Assembly (NCBI GenBank): GCA_029254375.1
Contig: JAQWXR010000025.1
Location: forward strand, 1-41,678
DNA from: Schleiferiaceae bacterium
Lineage (GTDB): Bacteria; Bacteroidota; Bacteroidia; Flavobacteriales; Schleiferiaceae
DNA: 41,678 nucleotides
Reading direction: 5' to 3'
This document shows, one piece after another, positions 33,657 to 41,678 of the stretch; within the stretch, counting starts at the first letter, position 1, and the number at the start of each line of letters is the position of its first letter. The notes beneath the pieces are model-generated. The model searched no databases. It was not told the origin of the DNA and was given only the letters and a program-made list of their open reading frames with translations. Both the position numbers and the translations under genes were made by a program.

Positions 33657-36092
33657 TTAGGTCGTTGGACGCAAATCCTTGGCATGCTGTACTTTTTGAT
33701 CACTCACAGCTAGGCCTAAGACCTCAGACATTTCCCGAACATACTGGATGTTCAGCCCCGTCAAATAGCGGGAAGGAATTTCATGGATATCCTTTTCATT
33801 CTCTTGGGAGAGCAAAATATTTTTTAAGCCTGAGCGCTTTGCAGCGAGGATTTTTTCCCGAATACCTCCCACAGGGAGGACTTTTCCACGGAGTGTGATT
33901 TCTCCGCTGAGAGCTAGGGCTTTCTTGACCTTGCGCTGCGTAAACAAAGAGGTCAAAGCCGTCAATAATGCAATCCCGGCCGAAGGGCCATCCTTGGGAA
34001 TGGCGCCTTCTGGAACGTGAATATGCACATCCCAATTAGTAAAGAGATCTGGCGCTAAATGGTACGAGGCGGCATTGGCTTTGAGATAAGCCATAGCAAT
34101 CGTAGCTGACTCTTTCATCACATCTCCAAGGTTGCCCGTGATATTCAACTTACCCGTGCCTGGGGCAATATTCGTTTCGATGAAGAGGATATCCCCACCT
34201 ACCGGGGTCCATGCCAAGCCCGTAACGACCCCTGCCACTTCATTACCCTGGTAGCGATCCCGATCAAATCGAGGCGTGCCCAACCATTCTTCGAGCAGTT
34301 CTTGGCTTAGGTCTTTCGGCACTTCCTTTCCTTCAGCCAAAGCAAGAGCGGCTTTTCGAGCCACTTTCGCCATCAAACGGTCGAGCGTTCGTACCCCAGA
34401 TTCTCGGGTATAGCGGTCAATGAGAAAATTCCATTGAGGCTTAGTCAATCTCAGGGCGGTTTTCTCCAATCCATGCTCTTGAAGCTGCTTAGATAGGAGG
34501 TATTTTTTGCCAATTTGTTCTTTCTCTTCAACCGTGTAGCCATTGACCTCTATGAGCTCCATGCGGTCCCGCAAGGCTGGCTGAACTTCTCCGATATTAT
34601 TCGCCGTGGCAATGAAGAGGACCTTTGAAAGGTCGTAGCCCATCTCGAGGAAATTATCATAGAAGGTCTTGTTTTGCTCTGGGTCGAGCACCTCCAATAG
34701 GGCGGACGACGGATCCCCTTGGTAGCCCATGCCTAGCTTATCTATTTCATCTAAGACAAAGACTGGATTCGACGTGCCTGCCTTTTTTAAAAGTTGCAAA
34801 ATCCGCCCTGGCATCGCGCCAATGTATGTTTTGCGGTGCCCTCGGATTTCCGATTCATCGCGCAATCCACCCAAGGACATACGCACATATTCGCGCCCAA
34901 GTGCTTCCGCTACCGACTTTCCTAAGGAAGTTTTTCCCACCCCAGGAGGCCCATAAAGGCAAAGGATAGGGCTCTTCATGTCCCCTTTGAGCTGAAGTAC
35001 GGCCAAATGTTCGAGCAGGCGCTCTTTGACCTTTTCCAAGCCGAAGTGATCCCGGTCCAAGACCTTGCGTGCCTTGCCAAGTTTAATGGGCTGGGTGGAC
35101 AGCGTATCCCATGGCAAGTCCAACATAAGCTCCAAGTAATTGCGCTGAATCCCATAATCTGGAACTTGCGGATTCATACGCTGAAGTCGTTGAATTTCTT
35201 TGGCAAACTGCTTAGATGCCTCTTCCGGCCAGGCCTTCTTGGCTGCTCGCTCACGCATCGCCTCTAGTTCGGCCTCATTACTTACGCCACCTAGCTCTTC
35301 TTGAATCGTCTTCATCTGCTGCTGCAGGAAATACTCTCGCTGTTGCTGGTCAAATTCCGTTCGAACTCGGTTGGCAATGTCATTTTTAACCTCGAGCATA
35401 TGCTTTTCGTAACTCAAATGCTTGAGTACGGCATTCGTGCGCTTCGAGAGATTATCTTCTTCTAGAATGGCTTGCTTCTTCTCGACATCCAGGCTCATGT
35501 TGCTCGCGATGAAGTGAATCAAAAAGGTATCCGATTCAATATTCTTGACTGCAATTTGAGCCTCAGTTGGGATATTGGGGGAGTCCTGAATGATCTCCAA
35601 TGCCATCTCGCGAATGTGCTGAATTAATGCCGTGAATTCCGTGTCATCAGGCGTGCGTTCTTCGCTGAGATATTCCACTTTGGCGCGTAAATACGGCTCC
35701 GTTTCGATCATCTTTAGGATGCGAAAGCGGCGCTTCCCCTGCAAAATGGCGGTAATGTTTCCGTCCGGCATTCGGAAGGACTTGACCATTTGAACCAAGG
35801 TGCCGATGCGATGGAGATCCTCTTCCCCAGGCTCTTCCGTGTTTGCATTCTTTTGCGCCAAAACCCCAAAAAGCTTTTTGCCTTTCTGCGCATCTTGGAC
35901 CAATTTAATGCTCTTATCGCGACCGGCAGTAATGGGGGAAACTACCCCAGGAAATTGCACGGTATTGCGCAAAGGTAACAGCGCAATATCCTCAAGGAGG
36001 TCGCTATCGGGAATACTATTGTCTTCCTCGTTGGTAATAAGGGGAATGAAGTCCGTGTCTTCGGACAAAAGAGAGAATGAAGGCCTTTCCAT
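33657..36092 (-). CDS. lon: ATP-dependent protease Lon (endopeptidase La)
   Basis: 811 residues. It is a cytoplasmic AAA+ protease for damaged proteins and unstable regulators. The N-terminal substrate-binding domain starts LLPLRNTVQFPGVVSPITAG. A coiled region follows (QQQREYFLQQQMKTIQEELGG), then the AAA module with GPPGVGKTSLGKSVAEALGR and VFVLDEIDKLG. The protease domain has the catalytic serine S704 in KDGPSAG and the lysine in the following GGIREKILAAKRSG block. An acidic N-terminal extension of about 35 residues precedes the first domain, as in other Bacteroidota. Gaps are 8 bases to the GlmU-like gene upstream and 9 to porQ downstream, so it is within an operon rather than under its own heat-shock promoter, as far as visible. 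Confidence 0.97.
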   Translation of the reverse strand: MERPSFSLLSEDTDFIPLITNEEDNSIPDSDLLEDIALLPLRNTVQFPGVVSPITAGRDKSIKLVQDAQKGKKLFGVLAQKNANTEEPGEEDLHRIGTLVQMVKSFRMPDGNITAILQGKRRFRILKMIETEPYLRAKVEYLSEERTPDDTEFTALIQHIREMALEIIQDSPNIPTEAQIAVKNIESDTFLIHFIASNMSLDVEKKQAILEEDNLSKRTNAVLKHLSYEKHMLEVKNDIANRVRTEFDQQQREYFLQQQMKTIQEELGGVSNEAELEAMRERAAKKAWPEEASKQFAKEIQRLQRMNPQVPDYGIQRNYLELMLDLPWDTLSTQPIKLGKARKVLDRDHFGLEKVKERLLEHLAVLQLKGDMKSPILCLYGPPGVGKTSLGKSVAEALGREYVRMSLGGLRDESEIRGHRKTYIGAMPGRILQLLKKAGTSNPVFVLDEIDKLGMGYQGDPSSALLEVLDPEQNKTFYDNFLEMGYDLSKVLFIATANNIGEVQPALRDRMELIEVNGYTVEEKEQIGKKYLLSKQLQEHGLEKTALRLTKPQWNFLIDRYTRESGVRTLDRLMAKVARKAALALAEGKEVPKDLSQELLEEWLGTPRFDRDRYQGNEVAGVVTGLAWTPVGGDILFIETNIAPGTGKLNITGNLGDVMKESATIAMAYLKANAASYHLAPDLFTNWDVHIHVPEGAIPKDGPSAGIALLTALTSLFTQRKVKKALALSGEITLRGKVLPVGGIREKILAAKRSGLKNILLSQENEKDIHEIPSRYLTGLNIQYVREMSEVLGLAVSDQKVQHAKDLRPTT

Positions 36093-36100
36093 GGTGGGGC

Positions 36101-37255
36101 TTAATCGGCAAGAGCCGTGCCACCGCGAAATTCTGCCGTTTGGGCAAAAATGGCTGACAAGATGTCCGATTCTACCGCATCTAAGGCGACGCCGCGTCGC
36201 TCCATAACACGACTAGCAGTAGCCAAGGCTTTGACCATGCTATATTCTGAAATGCCCTGTGGCCCGCCCCAGCTGAAGTCGGCGACGAAATTTCGCGGAA
36301 AACCAGCCCCATATATGTTGCAATTTACCCCGACAACCGTTCCGGTATTGAACATAGTATTGATTCCACATTTGCTATGATCTCCCATGATCAGACCGCA
36401 AAATTGCATACCAGTCCGCTCAAAACGTTTGCTAACATAGGACCATCGCTTGACCTCATCATAGTTGTTTTTGAGGTTGGAATTGTTGCTGTCCGCACCG
36501 ATGTTGCACCATTGACCAAGGACCGAATTGCCCAAAAAGCCATCATGGCCTTTGTTACTGTATCCCCAGATGACAGAATTATTGACTTCGCCACCCACTT
36601 TGGAATGAGGGCCAACGGTCGTCGGTCCATAAATTTTGGTGCCTAGCTTGAGTTGGCTCTGCACGCCTAGTGCGAAACCGCCCCGGACGATCGATCCCTC
36701 CATGATTTCTGAATCTGAAGCCAAGTATATCGGGCCCGTGGTCGAATTGAGAATGCAGGCTTCCACTTTGGCCCCAGGTTCCAAAAAGATGCGCTCGCCA
36801 ATCACTGTGTTGGTCAGAGAAATCGCTTGAGATGTGCGTCCTGCGGTAAGTAGGGTATAATCTGCCTCTAGCTCACTGCCATTCCAAGCAAAAATTTGCT
36901 CTGGGAATTGCAGAATTTGGAATGACGCATCAAAATTCACCACATCGTCGCCGTTTCGGTGCGCCAGCCATTCTTGTCCTGCCATGAGTCTTTGGCCGTC
37001 TTTAAGCGAATTTACGGCTTGGACTATCGCCTCATTAGGCAAAAGTCCCCCACGCAGATGCAGTTCTCCTCCACGTAGAGGAAACTTGGCGCTCAAATGG
37101 GCCTGGGTGGAAAAGGAAAAAGTGGTCGATGCCAATCGGCGTGACCACTTTTCAGAAATAGTTAGTATGCCAATACGCAGATCCGCTACCGGACGCGTCC
37201 AGGTGAGCGGCTTAAGCGTAGCATGTTCGGGTCCGTCGTGGAATACCAAGTCCAT
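36101..37255 (-). CDS. GlmU-like sugar nucleotidyltransferase/acyltransferase family protein
   Basis: 384 residues. The N-terminus LVFHDGPEHATLKPLTWTRP plus VADLRIGI is that of a Bacteroidota GlmU-like family, where the FTRPVADxRxGxLT pattern replaces the usual GlmU pyrophosphorylase loop. From about residue 150 to 340 a left-handed beta-helix of hexapeptide repeats is visible (ACILNSTTGPIYLASDSEIM, SIVRGGFALGVQSQLKLG), with GLIMGDHSKCGINTMFNTGT as in acyltransferases. It may handle an amino sugar nucleotide for peptidoglycan or LPS, but the classical GlmU catalytic motif is absent, so it should not be called GlmU. It stands 18 bases after rpmE and 8 before lon. Confidence 0.82.
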   Translation of the reverse strand: MDLVFHDGPEHATLKPLTWTRPVADLRIGILTISEKWSRRLASTTFSFSTQAHLSAKFPLRGGELHLRGGLLPNEAIVQAVNSLKDGQRLMAGQEWLAHRNGDDVVNFDASFQILQFPEQIFAWNGSELEADYTLLTAGRTSQAISLTNTVIGERIFLEPGAKVEACILNSTTGPIYLASDSEIMEGSIVRGGFALGVQSQLKLGTKIYGPTTVGPHSKVGGEVNNSVIWGYSNKGHDGFLGNSVLGQWCNIGADSNNSNLKNNYDEVKRWSYVSKRFERTGMQFCGLIMGDHSKCGINTMFNTGTVVGVNCNIYGAGFPRNFVADFSWGGPQGISEYSMVKALATASRVMERRGVALDAVESDILSAIFAQTAEFRGGTALAD

Positions 37256-37273
37256 GACCCGAAGTTAGCCCAA

Positions 37274-37525
37274 TTACTTGGTGAACTTCGCGTAACGGTT
37301 GCGGAACTTGTCCACACGTCCTGCTGTATCCAACAATTTTTGCTTCCCGGTGTAAAACGGATGGGAGTAAGAAGATACTTCCATCTTAACCAAAGGATAC
37401 TCCGTGCCGTCGACATCCAACATTTCTTTCGTTGGGGCGCAGCTGCGAATGAGGGTTACGTCGCCTGTGCTCATATCTTTGAAGACACAAACACGGTAGT
37501 TGTTGGGGTGAATTTCGTTTTTCAT
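37274..37525 (-). CDS. rpmE2: 50S ribosomal protein L31 type B
   Basis: 83 residues from ATG 37525 (MKNEIHPNNYRVCVFKDMST). L31 belongs to the large ribosomal subunit and contributes to the inter-subunit bridge. It lacks the zinc-binding CxxC pairs of type A, and contains YPLVKMEVSSYSHPFYTGKQK and the basic C-terminus RVDKFRNRYAKF, which mark the zinc-free type B form. The frame continues six residues upstream, but MKNEIHP is the conserved start. It is the first gene of the minus-strand run to cmk, so its promoter probably serves lon and porQ too. Confidence 0.95.
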   Translation of the reverse strand: MKNEIHPNNYRVCVFKDMSTGDVTLIRSCAPTKEMLDVDGTEYPLVKMEVSSYSHPFYTGKQKLLDTAGRVDKFRNRYAKFTK

Positions 37526-37578
37526 CGCTTCTAATTTTAACAACCGAGATTTGGCCCGGTTTCCGGTTTAGCGGGGCG

Positions 37579-37586
37579 CAAAGGTA
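37579..37586 (-). promoter_or_regulatory. Candidate -7 box for the rpmE-cmk run
   Basis: On the minus strand this reads TACCTTTG, an exact TAnnTTTG match, 53 bases before the rpmE ATG. The leader of about 47 bases contains CCGGAAACCGG, able to form a small hairpin, which could matter for feedback control of L31 (speculative). Confidence 0.55.
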
Positions 37587-37595
37587 AAGAATGAA

Positions 37596-39092
37596 TTGAA
37601 AACACATCGCATTTTTATTTCGCTTGTTTTAAGCGCCTTGCTACTTCTAATGGGCAGCCAAGGGTGCCGGCCCAGTGATGTGGTGGCAAAGAACGGAATT
37701 GCGCTTGATTTTTCGGCGGATACCGTCTACTTGGACACCGTCTTTTCTAGCATTGGTAGCTCGACTCGAACCGTACGCCTGATCAATCCAAGCAATGAAG
37801 CTATTCTGATCGATCGCGTGGCCTTGGGACGCGGAGCGGAAAGTCCTTTCCGATTTAATATCGATGGGCTCGAGGGGCCCGAAGTTCGAGACCTCATCCT
37901 GCCAGCGGGTGATAGTCTGTGGATTTTTGTCGAAGTTACCGCGCCCTCCGGATTGGTAGAAATGCTCTACACGGACTCCATTGTGGTCCACAATAAAAAT
38001 ATCATTCAATCCATTGACCTGGTTTCCTTGGCTTGGGATGCGCATTTCCACTATCCAACGAATGTGCTCATCATTCCGCAGGCCCCTCCCTTTGCTGACA
38101 TACGTATTCCCTATTCTATCCTACCGGAACAAGCCCTTTGGACCGATGACAAACCCCATGTAATCTATGGCTACGTTGTGGTCGACAGTGGGGCAAGCTT
38201 GGACGTAACTGCGGGTGCACGTCTTCATTTCCATGCCCAATCAGGCCTCTGGATTGCCTCCGGTGGCAGCGTCACCTTCGATGCCGCCAATGCGGGTAGC
38301 TATACCAACCCTATTCAAATTGAAGGCGATCGGCTCGAACCTTTTTACGACGACATCGCAGGGCAATGGGGCGGTCTTTTGGGTGGAATTTTTGTACAAC
38401 GTGGGGCAACCCTTTCCGTCAATCATACATGGATGAAAAATGGCAGTATGGGCATACGGTGTGATTCCGTCGCCGAAGGAGACCCTGCGAATGTCTTTAT
38501 CCAAAATTCACTCTTCACAGACTTCAGCCGAGCAACCATCTATAGTGGCTTTGGACATCTCCGGCTCGAAAACACGGTCATCGCCCAAGCGGGACTCTAT
38601 GGACTGTATGCCTTGGGGGGACGCGTTTCAGCCGACCATTGCACCTTTCACAACCAATTCCCGGCAGCGCGCTCCACTCCGACGATTGGCTTATTTAATC
38701 GCTATGACGATGGCACCGGAACCTACCGGTATCGAGCGATGAATGAGGCTCATTTTGGGAATTGTATTGTCACTGGGAATCAAGAATCCGAAGTAGGCTT
38801 GGGCTATGGGAATCAGGCGGCCTTTAACTACTACTTCGAAGGATGCCTTCTTAAGCTGAAAGTCAATCCCATCCCGGCCACGTACGATGTGCAAGACATG
38901 AATTTCTTCAAGCAGTGCCAGTTTAATACGAATCCTCAGTTCGTGATGGTAGATTCAAGGAATTTTCAACTGGATTCTGCTTCGGCCGCCTTGAACATTG
39001 GGTTGACGGGTCCAGCGCTTCGCGTGCCCCAAGATGCCCTTGGCCTGGTTCGGGGGAGCACTCCTGATGCCGGGGCACTCGAACGGCCTTAA
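37596..39092 (+). CDS. Lipoprotein with predicted parallel beta-helix, function unknown
   Basis: 498 residues from a TTG start. No ATG or GTG exists in frame between the preceding stop (37569) and this codon, and the signal peptide begins right after it. The signal MKTHRIFISLVLSALLLLMG ends in SQGC, a passable lipobox (Cys24). The next 100 residues (LDFSADTVYLDTVFSSIGSSTRTVRLINPSNEAILI) resemble an Ig-like choice-of-anchor domain. The middle (about 195-430) is a run of short hydrophobic strands with N and G turns (IWASG-like patterns, FIQNSLFTDFS, LRLENTVIAQAGLYGLYALG, VSADHCTFHN), typical of a right-handed parallel beta-helix. The end GSTPDAGALERP is common in beta-helix lipoproteins. I recall related proteins in Bacteroidota next to rpmE/GlmU genes. 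Role unknown. Confidence 0.8.
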   Translation: MKTHRIFISLVLSALLLLMGSQGCRPSDVVAKNGIALDFSADTVYLDTVFSSIGSSTRTVRLINPSNEAILIDRVALGRGAESPFRFNIDGLEGPEVRDLILPAGDSLWIFVEVTAPSGLVEMLYTDSIVVHNKNIIQSIDLVSLAWDAHFHYPTNVLIIPQAPPFADIRIPYSILPEQALWTDDKPHVIYGYVVVDSGASLDVTAGARLHFHAQSGLWIASGGSVTFDAANAGSYTNPIQIEGDRLEPFYDDIAGQWGGLLGGIFVQRGATLSVNHTWMKNGSMGIRCDSVAEGDPANVFIQNSLFTDFSRATIYSGFGHLRLENTVIAQAGLYGLYALGGRVSADHCTFHNQFPAARSTPTIGLFNRYDDGTGTYRYRAMNEAHFGNCIVTGNQESEVGLGYGNQAAFNYYFEGCLLKLKVNPIPATYDVQDMNFFKQCQFNTNPQFVMVDSRNFQLDSASAALNIGLTGPALRVPQDALGLVRGSTPDAGALERP

Positions 39093-39108
39093 CGAAGGCT
39101 AAAGGGGC

Positions 39109-40095
39109 CTATTTCTGCTCCCGAAGAAAGGCATAGGTGTTCACCCCATCTGCAAAATCCCAGAGTTCCGGCTCTTGTCCTTTCCCAAAAGGAGTGGGCC
39201 CTTCCGACGATTGAACGCACTGAATTTGATTTTCCAAGGCAGCCAAGCGCTCCTGGGCATCCAGGGAATCGGTGTATCGTTGATAGTGAAGCACGGACAC
39301 CGGGGGCTTGAGCTCGGAGTGCTCTCGAAGCAGCACAAAATTATTTTCTAAAAATGGCTCTTTATTGAGCATGAAGAGCGCTCTATGGTAGTCATAGTTG
39401 CTTCCATATTTTGCATGTTGGCCCAAATGCCCCCATGGTAGCCAGCTGGCAAAGAGTCGCTGGACATCATAGTCCAAAGGCAATAGAAAATGGGTGATGG
39501 AGCGACAACCGCGGCCAAAATACAGGAAGGTATCCTTAGCGAGAGCCTCCAATTCCGCATCACTCTCCCCTCCTGTCAATAGAGCGACCGAAGTGCGTGA
39601 GCCGCGAAGTACATGTGGTATTTGGCGAAAGTAATGTTCAAAGTAGCGCATGGTATTGCTGCTTCCCGTGGCTAACAGGGCATCAATCCCTTGCAGGCGC
39701 TCTACCGATTCAATGACCGCCTCCGAGTCTAAGGCCTTTAAAGCTTCAATGACGGCCGGCAAGAGCACGTTGTCCTCGGAAGAAGCTTTGTAATGGACGG
39801 ACCAGCCGGCCAAGTATGCCATGAGGATGTCATGCAGCCCCACAAGGGGTAAATTTCCAGCGCAGAGCACCCCCACTATGCGGCTATTTTTCGGACCTGG
39901 GCTGCCCATTTGACTCGCCCATTCTGTCAAAGCCTCGGGACGCAAGGCCTGTTGCCAACCCACCAACGCTTGGATAGAAAATTCAGCGGTAAACCAGGGG
40001 TTCTTGGCTTTAGTCTGCAGCAGGATCGCTTCATCCTTGGACAGGTGTACCAATGCGGGGGCAAGTTTTTCTAAATGCTGTAAACGGCTATCCAT
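39109..40095 (-). CDS. Acyl-CoA reductase, LuxC family
   Basis: 328 residues from ATG 40095. The LuxC family reduces activated acyl groups to aldehydes with NADPH. The N-terminus is [39 protein letters not shown] and [20 protein letters not shown] fit the aldehyde-dehydrogenase-like fold, with [20 protein letters not shown] carrying the catalytic-type cysteine (GRGC). The frame is open to 40200, but the shorter start follows the -7 box at 40117-40124. No luxAB, luxD or other light genes are present, so bioluminescence is not implied. It is divergent from the ferredoxin gene, and I recall that pairing, with serC nearby, in many Bacteroidota. Substrate unknown. Confidence 0.85.
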   Translation of the reverse strand: MDSRLQHLEKLAPALVHLSKDEAILLQTKAKNPWFTAEFSIQALVGWQQALRPEALTEWASQMGSPGPKNSRIVGVLCAGNLPLVGLHDILMAYLAGWSVHYKASSEDNVLLPAVIEALKALDSEAVIESVERLQGIDALLATGSSNTMRYFEHYFRQIPHVLRGSRTSVALLTGGESDAELEALAKDTFLYFGRGCRSITHFLLPLDYDVQRLFASWLPWGHLGQHAKYGSNYDYHRALFMLNKEPFLENNFVLLREHSELKPPVSVLHYQRYTDSLDAQERLAALENQIQCVQSSEGPTPFGKGQEPELWDFADGVNTYAFLREQK

Positions 40096-40106
40096 GAGCA
40101 GGTCTG

Positions 40107-40124
40107 TATCTTTGTACAAAAGTA
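40107..40124. promoter_or_regulatory. Face-to-face -7 boxes forming one bidirectional promoter
   Basis: The sequence TATCTTTGTACAAAAGTA holds a + strand TATCTTTG (40107-40114) and a - strand TACTTTTG (40117-40124), both exact TAnnTTTG matches, separated by two bases. The core TTTGTACAAA is a perfect palindrome. Each box ends 21 bases before its start codon (40136 and 40095). Confidence 0.65.
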
Positions 40125-40135
40125 ACCACGAGCTC

Positions 40136-40486
40136 ATGGCCATCATCATTACAGACGAGTGTATTAATTGCGGAGCATGCGAACCGGAATGCCCTAACAA
40201 TGCGATTTACGAAGGCGGCATGGAATGGCGCTTTGGCGATGGAACCGCGCTAAGCGGTGGCCTCGTTTCCACTTCCGGAATGGAAACCGACGCGGAAAAA
40301 GCGCAAGAGCCGGTGAGCTTTGACTATTACTACATCGTCACGGATAAATGCACGGAATGCCAGGGCTTTCATGAAACGCCTCAATGCGCTGAGGTCTGCC
40401 CTGTTGACTGCTGTGTTCCAGATGAGGATCACGTCGAGACCGAGTCGGCCCTTCTCCAGAAAAAGGCATTCCTTCACGCCGAATAA
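40136..40486 (+). CDS. 2[4Fe-4S] ferredoxin
   Basis: 116 residues from ATG 40136 ([20 protein letters not shown]). Two cluster motifs are visible: C9-C12-C15-C19 and C72-C75-C84-C88 with a longer x8 spacing, plus C92 and C93. This matches the Allochromatium vinosum-type 2[4Fe-4S] ferredoxins, with a C-terminal helix. It is a small cytoplasmic electron carrier; its partner is unknown. The neighbouring LuxC-family gene, divergently transcribed from a shared promoter, is a candidate context, but LuxC enzymes use NADPH. A lipoprotein gene follows 4 bases later. Confidence 0.93.
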   Translation: MAIIITDECINCGACEPECPNNAIYEGGMEWRFGDGTALSGGLVSTSGMETDAEKAQEPVSFDYYYIVTDKCTECQGFHETPQCAEVCPVDCCVPDEDHVETESALLQKKAFLHAE

Positions 40487-40490
40487 CGAA

Positions 40491-41363
40491 ATGCTTAGAG
40501 CCCTCGCGGTCGCCCTTTTACTCTCAGCTTGCACTGACGCGGCCGCGCGGGGCTTTTTTCCTCTTCATTCGATAGATAGCGCCTGGGTAAGCGCGGCAGA
40601 ATCATGTCACTTTCGCGACGATAGCTCCGCTGCGCTGCGATTGGCCCATGGCCGGCGATTAGACTCGCTGCTCACGGTAGCCCTGGAAGGCTCCGACGAG
40701 CCCCTCGAATTATTTCGCAGCCACTCCCTGCCATCCGGCGTGCTTCGCACCGTCTCCTCGGATAAAAAATTGGTCGCATACAGCTTTGCCGTTCCGCTCA
40801 ACCAAGGAGCCTACGCCTATTTTGGCCATGTGCATGCGGTGCTAGGCCAAGAGGCGGCGCATCGGGTCCTTCATGCAAATGCCCACAATCTAGACGCCTA
40901 TCGAGCCACCGAGCCAGATGATTGGTTTGGCGGATTGATTTATCACATCGAAGCAAGCAAATACCGGAAACGGACTCGGTATATGACGTTGATGTTCCGC
41001 CCCCATGGCAAAGAAACCCAAGCGAAGTGGTTAGAGCCTTGGGTCGTTGGGCGCAGCACAGTACGAAACGGAAAGGCCACCCTCCCGATGTACTTCGGAG
41101 CCGCAGTATTTAGCGTCACGGACTTTGGAGGAGAACATTTCACCCGCCCGCCGAAGCGACTCATCCTCCGATACAGCCCTTCCGTTTCGGCTTCTATTCG
41201 GGTCGAAAAAGGAGGAGATTCTTTCCTCGTAGACGAACTCGCACCCATGCGCAACGGATTGCCCGGAGATTTTCGCTTTTATGGCCCCACTTTGGCCCAA
41301 GATCGCTTGTACTTTGATCGGGGGAAATGGACCATGAAAGCTGTTGAAAAAGGCTCAAAATGA
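40491..41363 (+). CDS. Lipoprotein of unknown function, conserved in Bacteroidota
   Basis: 290 residues from ATG 40491, four bases after the ferredoxin stop. A short signal [14 protein letters not shown] ends in lipobox LSAC (Cys14). The mature part has no domain I can name. The second half ([74 protein letters not shown]) follows a pattern I remember from uncharacterised Bacteroidota proteins: a Y-x-L-GW-like block, then ILEYS, then VFDHL, and a YDAFxxKNGKW end. A longer frame from 40320 runs antiparallel to no gene but inside the ferredoxin gene, and is rejected. Whether it depends on the ferredoxin is unknown. Confidence 0.75.
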   Translation: MLRALAVALLLSACTDAAARGFFPLHSIDSAWVSAAESCHFRDDSSAALRLAHGRRLDSLLTVALEGSDEPLELFRSHSLPSGVLRTVSSDKKLVAYSFAVPLNQGAYAYFGHVHAVLGQEAAHRVLHANAHNLDAYRATEPDDWFGGLIYHIEASKYRKRTRYMTLMFRPHGKETQAKWLEPWVVGRSTVRNGKATLPMYFGAAVFSVTDFGGEHFTRPPKRLILRYSPSVSASIRVEKGGDSFLVDELAPMRNGLPGDFRFYGPTLAQDRLYFDRGKWTMKAVEKGSK

Positions 41364-41374
41364 AGCGGTATTCA

Positions 41375-41406
41375 TTGGGACGACCGGTGTGCGTTTGGTA
41401 CCTTTA
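41375..41406 (+). promoter_or_regulatory. Candidate serC promoter
   Basis: TTG at 41375-41377, 21 bases, then TACCTTTA (41399-41406, one mismatch to TAnnTTTG). This is the only place in the window where I found a -33 TTG at a proper distance. The leader before serC would be about 35 bases. Confidence 0.4.
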
Positions 41407-41445
41407 CGTCCTTATTTCACCTCCAGTCATTTGGAATTTAAGCTC

Positions 41446-41678
41446 ATGAAAAAACACAACTTTTCTGCCGGCCCTTGTATCCTGGCGCCCGAGGTACTTC
41501 AGGGAGCCGCAGCGGCGGTCGAGAATTTTGCGGGAATGGACCTTTCCCTGATTGAAATCAGCCACCGCGACAAGAAATTCGTCGCCGTGATGGATGAGGC
41601 CATCGCCCTCAGTAAAGAATTGATGGGACTGAATGAAGAATACGAAGTGCTCTTTCTTCAAGGTGGAGCGAGTATGCA
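41446..41678 (+). CDS. serC: Phosphoserine aminotransferase, N-terminal part (3' end cut by window)
   Basis: 77 codons plus two bases are visible. It converts 3-phosphohydroxypyruvate and glutamate to phosphoserine in serine synthesis, using pyridoxal phosphate. [19 protein letters not shown] is the standard SerC opening (NFSAGP). [25 protein letters not shown] and [12 protein letters not shown] follow, the last being the PLP phosphate-binding loop. The complete family length is about 355-360. The PLP lysine lies beyond the window. A candidate promoter lies 39 bases upstream. Confidence 0.95.
   Translation, partial: MKKHNFSAGPCILAPEVLQGAAAAVENFAGMDLSLIEISHRDKKFVAVMDEAIALSKELMGLNEEYEVLFLQGGASM

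Noticed and set aside
36101-37255. Naming the nucleotidyltransferase-like gene GlmU
   Set aside because: The usual pyrophosphorylase loop of GlmU is missing; only the general architecture is shared.
39109-40200. LuxC family gene as a sign of bioluminescence
   Set aside because: No luxA, luxB, luxD or luxE is in the window; LuxC-family reductases occur in non-luminous Bacteroidota.
1-41678. CRISPR arrays, tRNA or rRNA genes, insertion sequences, prophage or plasmid functions
   Set aside because: Read for repeats with spacers, cloverleaf ends and transposase or integrase motifs; none seen. The only tandem array has no spacers.
1-41678. Long open frames on the strand opposite known genes (for example opposite recG, purL, lon and ftsH)
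   Set aside because: They overlap well-supported genes, show skewed composition of shadow frames and no recognisable domains.

Overview
The window looks like a stretch of core chromosome from a member of the Bacteroidota, most likely a flavobacterium-like marine lineage. The evidence is as follows. There is a PorQ homologue and a protein with a type IX secretion (T9SS) C-terminal sorting domain. There are several families that I know mainly from Bacteroidota: the GlmU-like nucleotidyltransferase beside L31, the lone LUD protein between ftsH and cdsA, and the HTH-less sigma-54-type response regulator. The promoter element TAnnTTTG, the Bacteroidota -7 box, recurs before many genes. Base composition looks near 50 percent GC by eye (not counted). 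I see no tRNA, rRNA, CRISPR array, insertion sequence, phage or plasmid gene. Coding is very dense, and no gap reaches 130 bases.

Layout. At 1-4066 (+) lie an ABC-2 permease (cut by the window edge), an MscS channel, a Ppx/GppA phosphatase and an NtrC-like response regulator, packed or overlapping as one operon. At 4068-5659 (-) a small acidic protein is translationally coupled to a MATE exporter. At 5722-9251 two polysaccharide genes converge: a 718-residue tandem glycosyltransferase and a WcaJ-like initiating sugar-phosphate transferase. At 9250-14544 (+) are recG, a VTT/DedA-like membrane protein and pheT. At 14644-16875 (-) is small-form purL, separated from pheT by an 8-bp tandem repeat. 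At 16927-20355 (+) are an amidohydrolase lipoprotein and a long-chain acyl-CoA ligase.

At 20370-23966 (-) is an operon of a PASTA protein, a T9SS-sorted protein and rluD. Divergent from it are ddl and coaD (24016-25453, +), followed by a NUDIX hydrolase (-), pyrE (+) and a biotin ligase (-). At 27389-31855 (+) lie rsfS, ftsH, LUD, cdsA and psd, covering ribosome silencing, membrane proteolysis and phosphatidylethanolamine synthesis. At 31884-37525 (-) lies a tight five-gene run rpmE-glmU-like-lon-porQ-cmk, which puts a T9SS component into a housekeeping transcript. At 37596-41678 are a beta-helix lipoprotein, an acyl-CoA reductase of the LuxC family (-), a divergent 2[4Fe-4S] ferredoxin, a lipoprotein of unknown function and the start of serC.

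I do not see a novel multi-gene system. The most interesting signals are regulatory. Several genes have a TAnnTTTG-type box only 3-6 bases before the start codon, which predicts leaderless mRNAs. Two divergent pairs have start codons overlapping in a CATG, with the -7 box inside the neighbour's first codons. The luxC/ferredoxin pair is driven by two face-to-face -7 boxes forming a near-palindrome.
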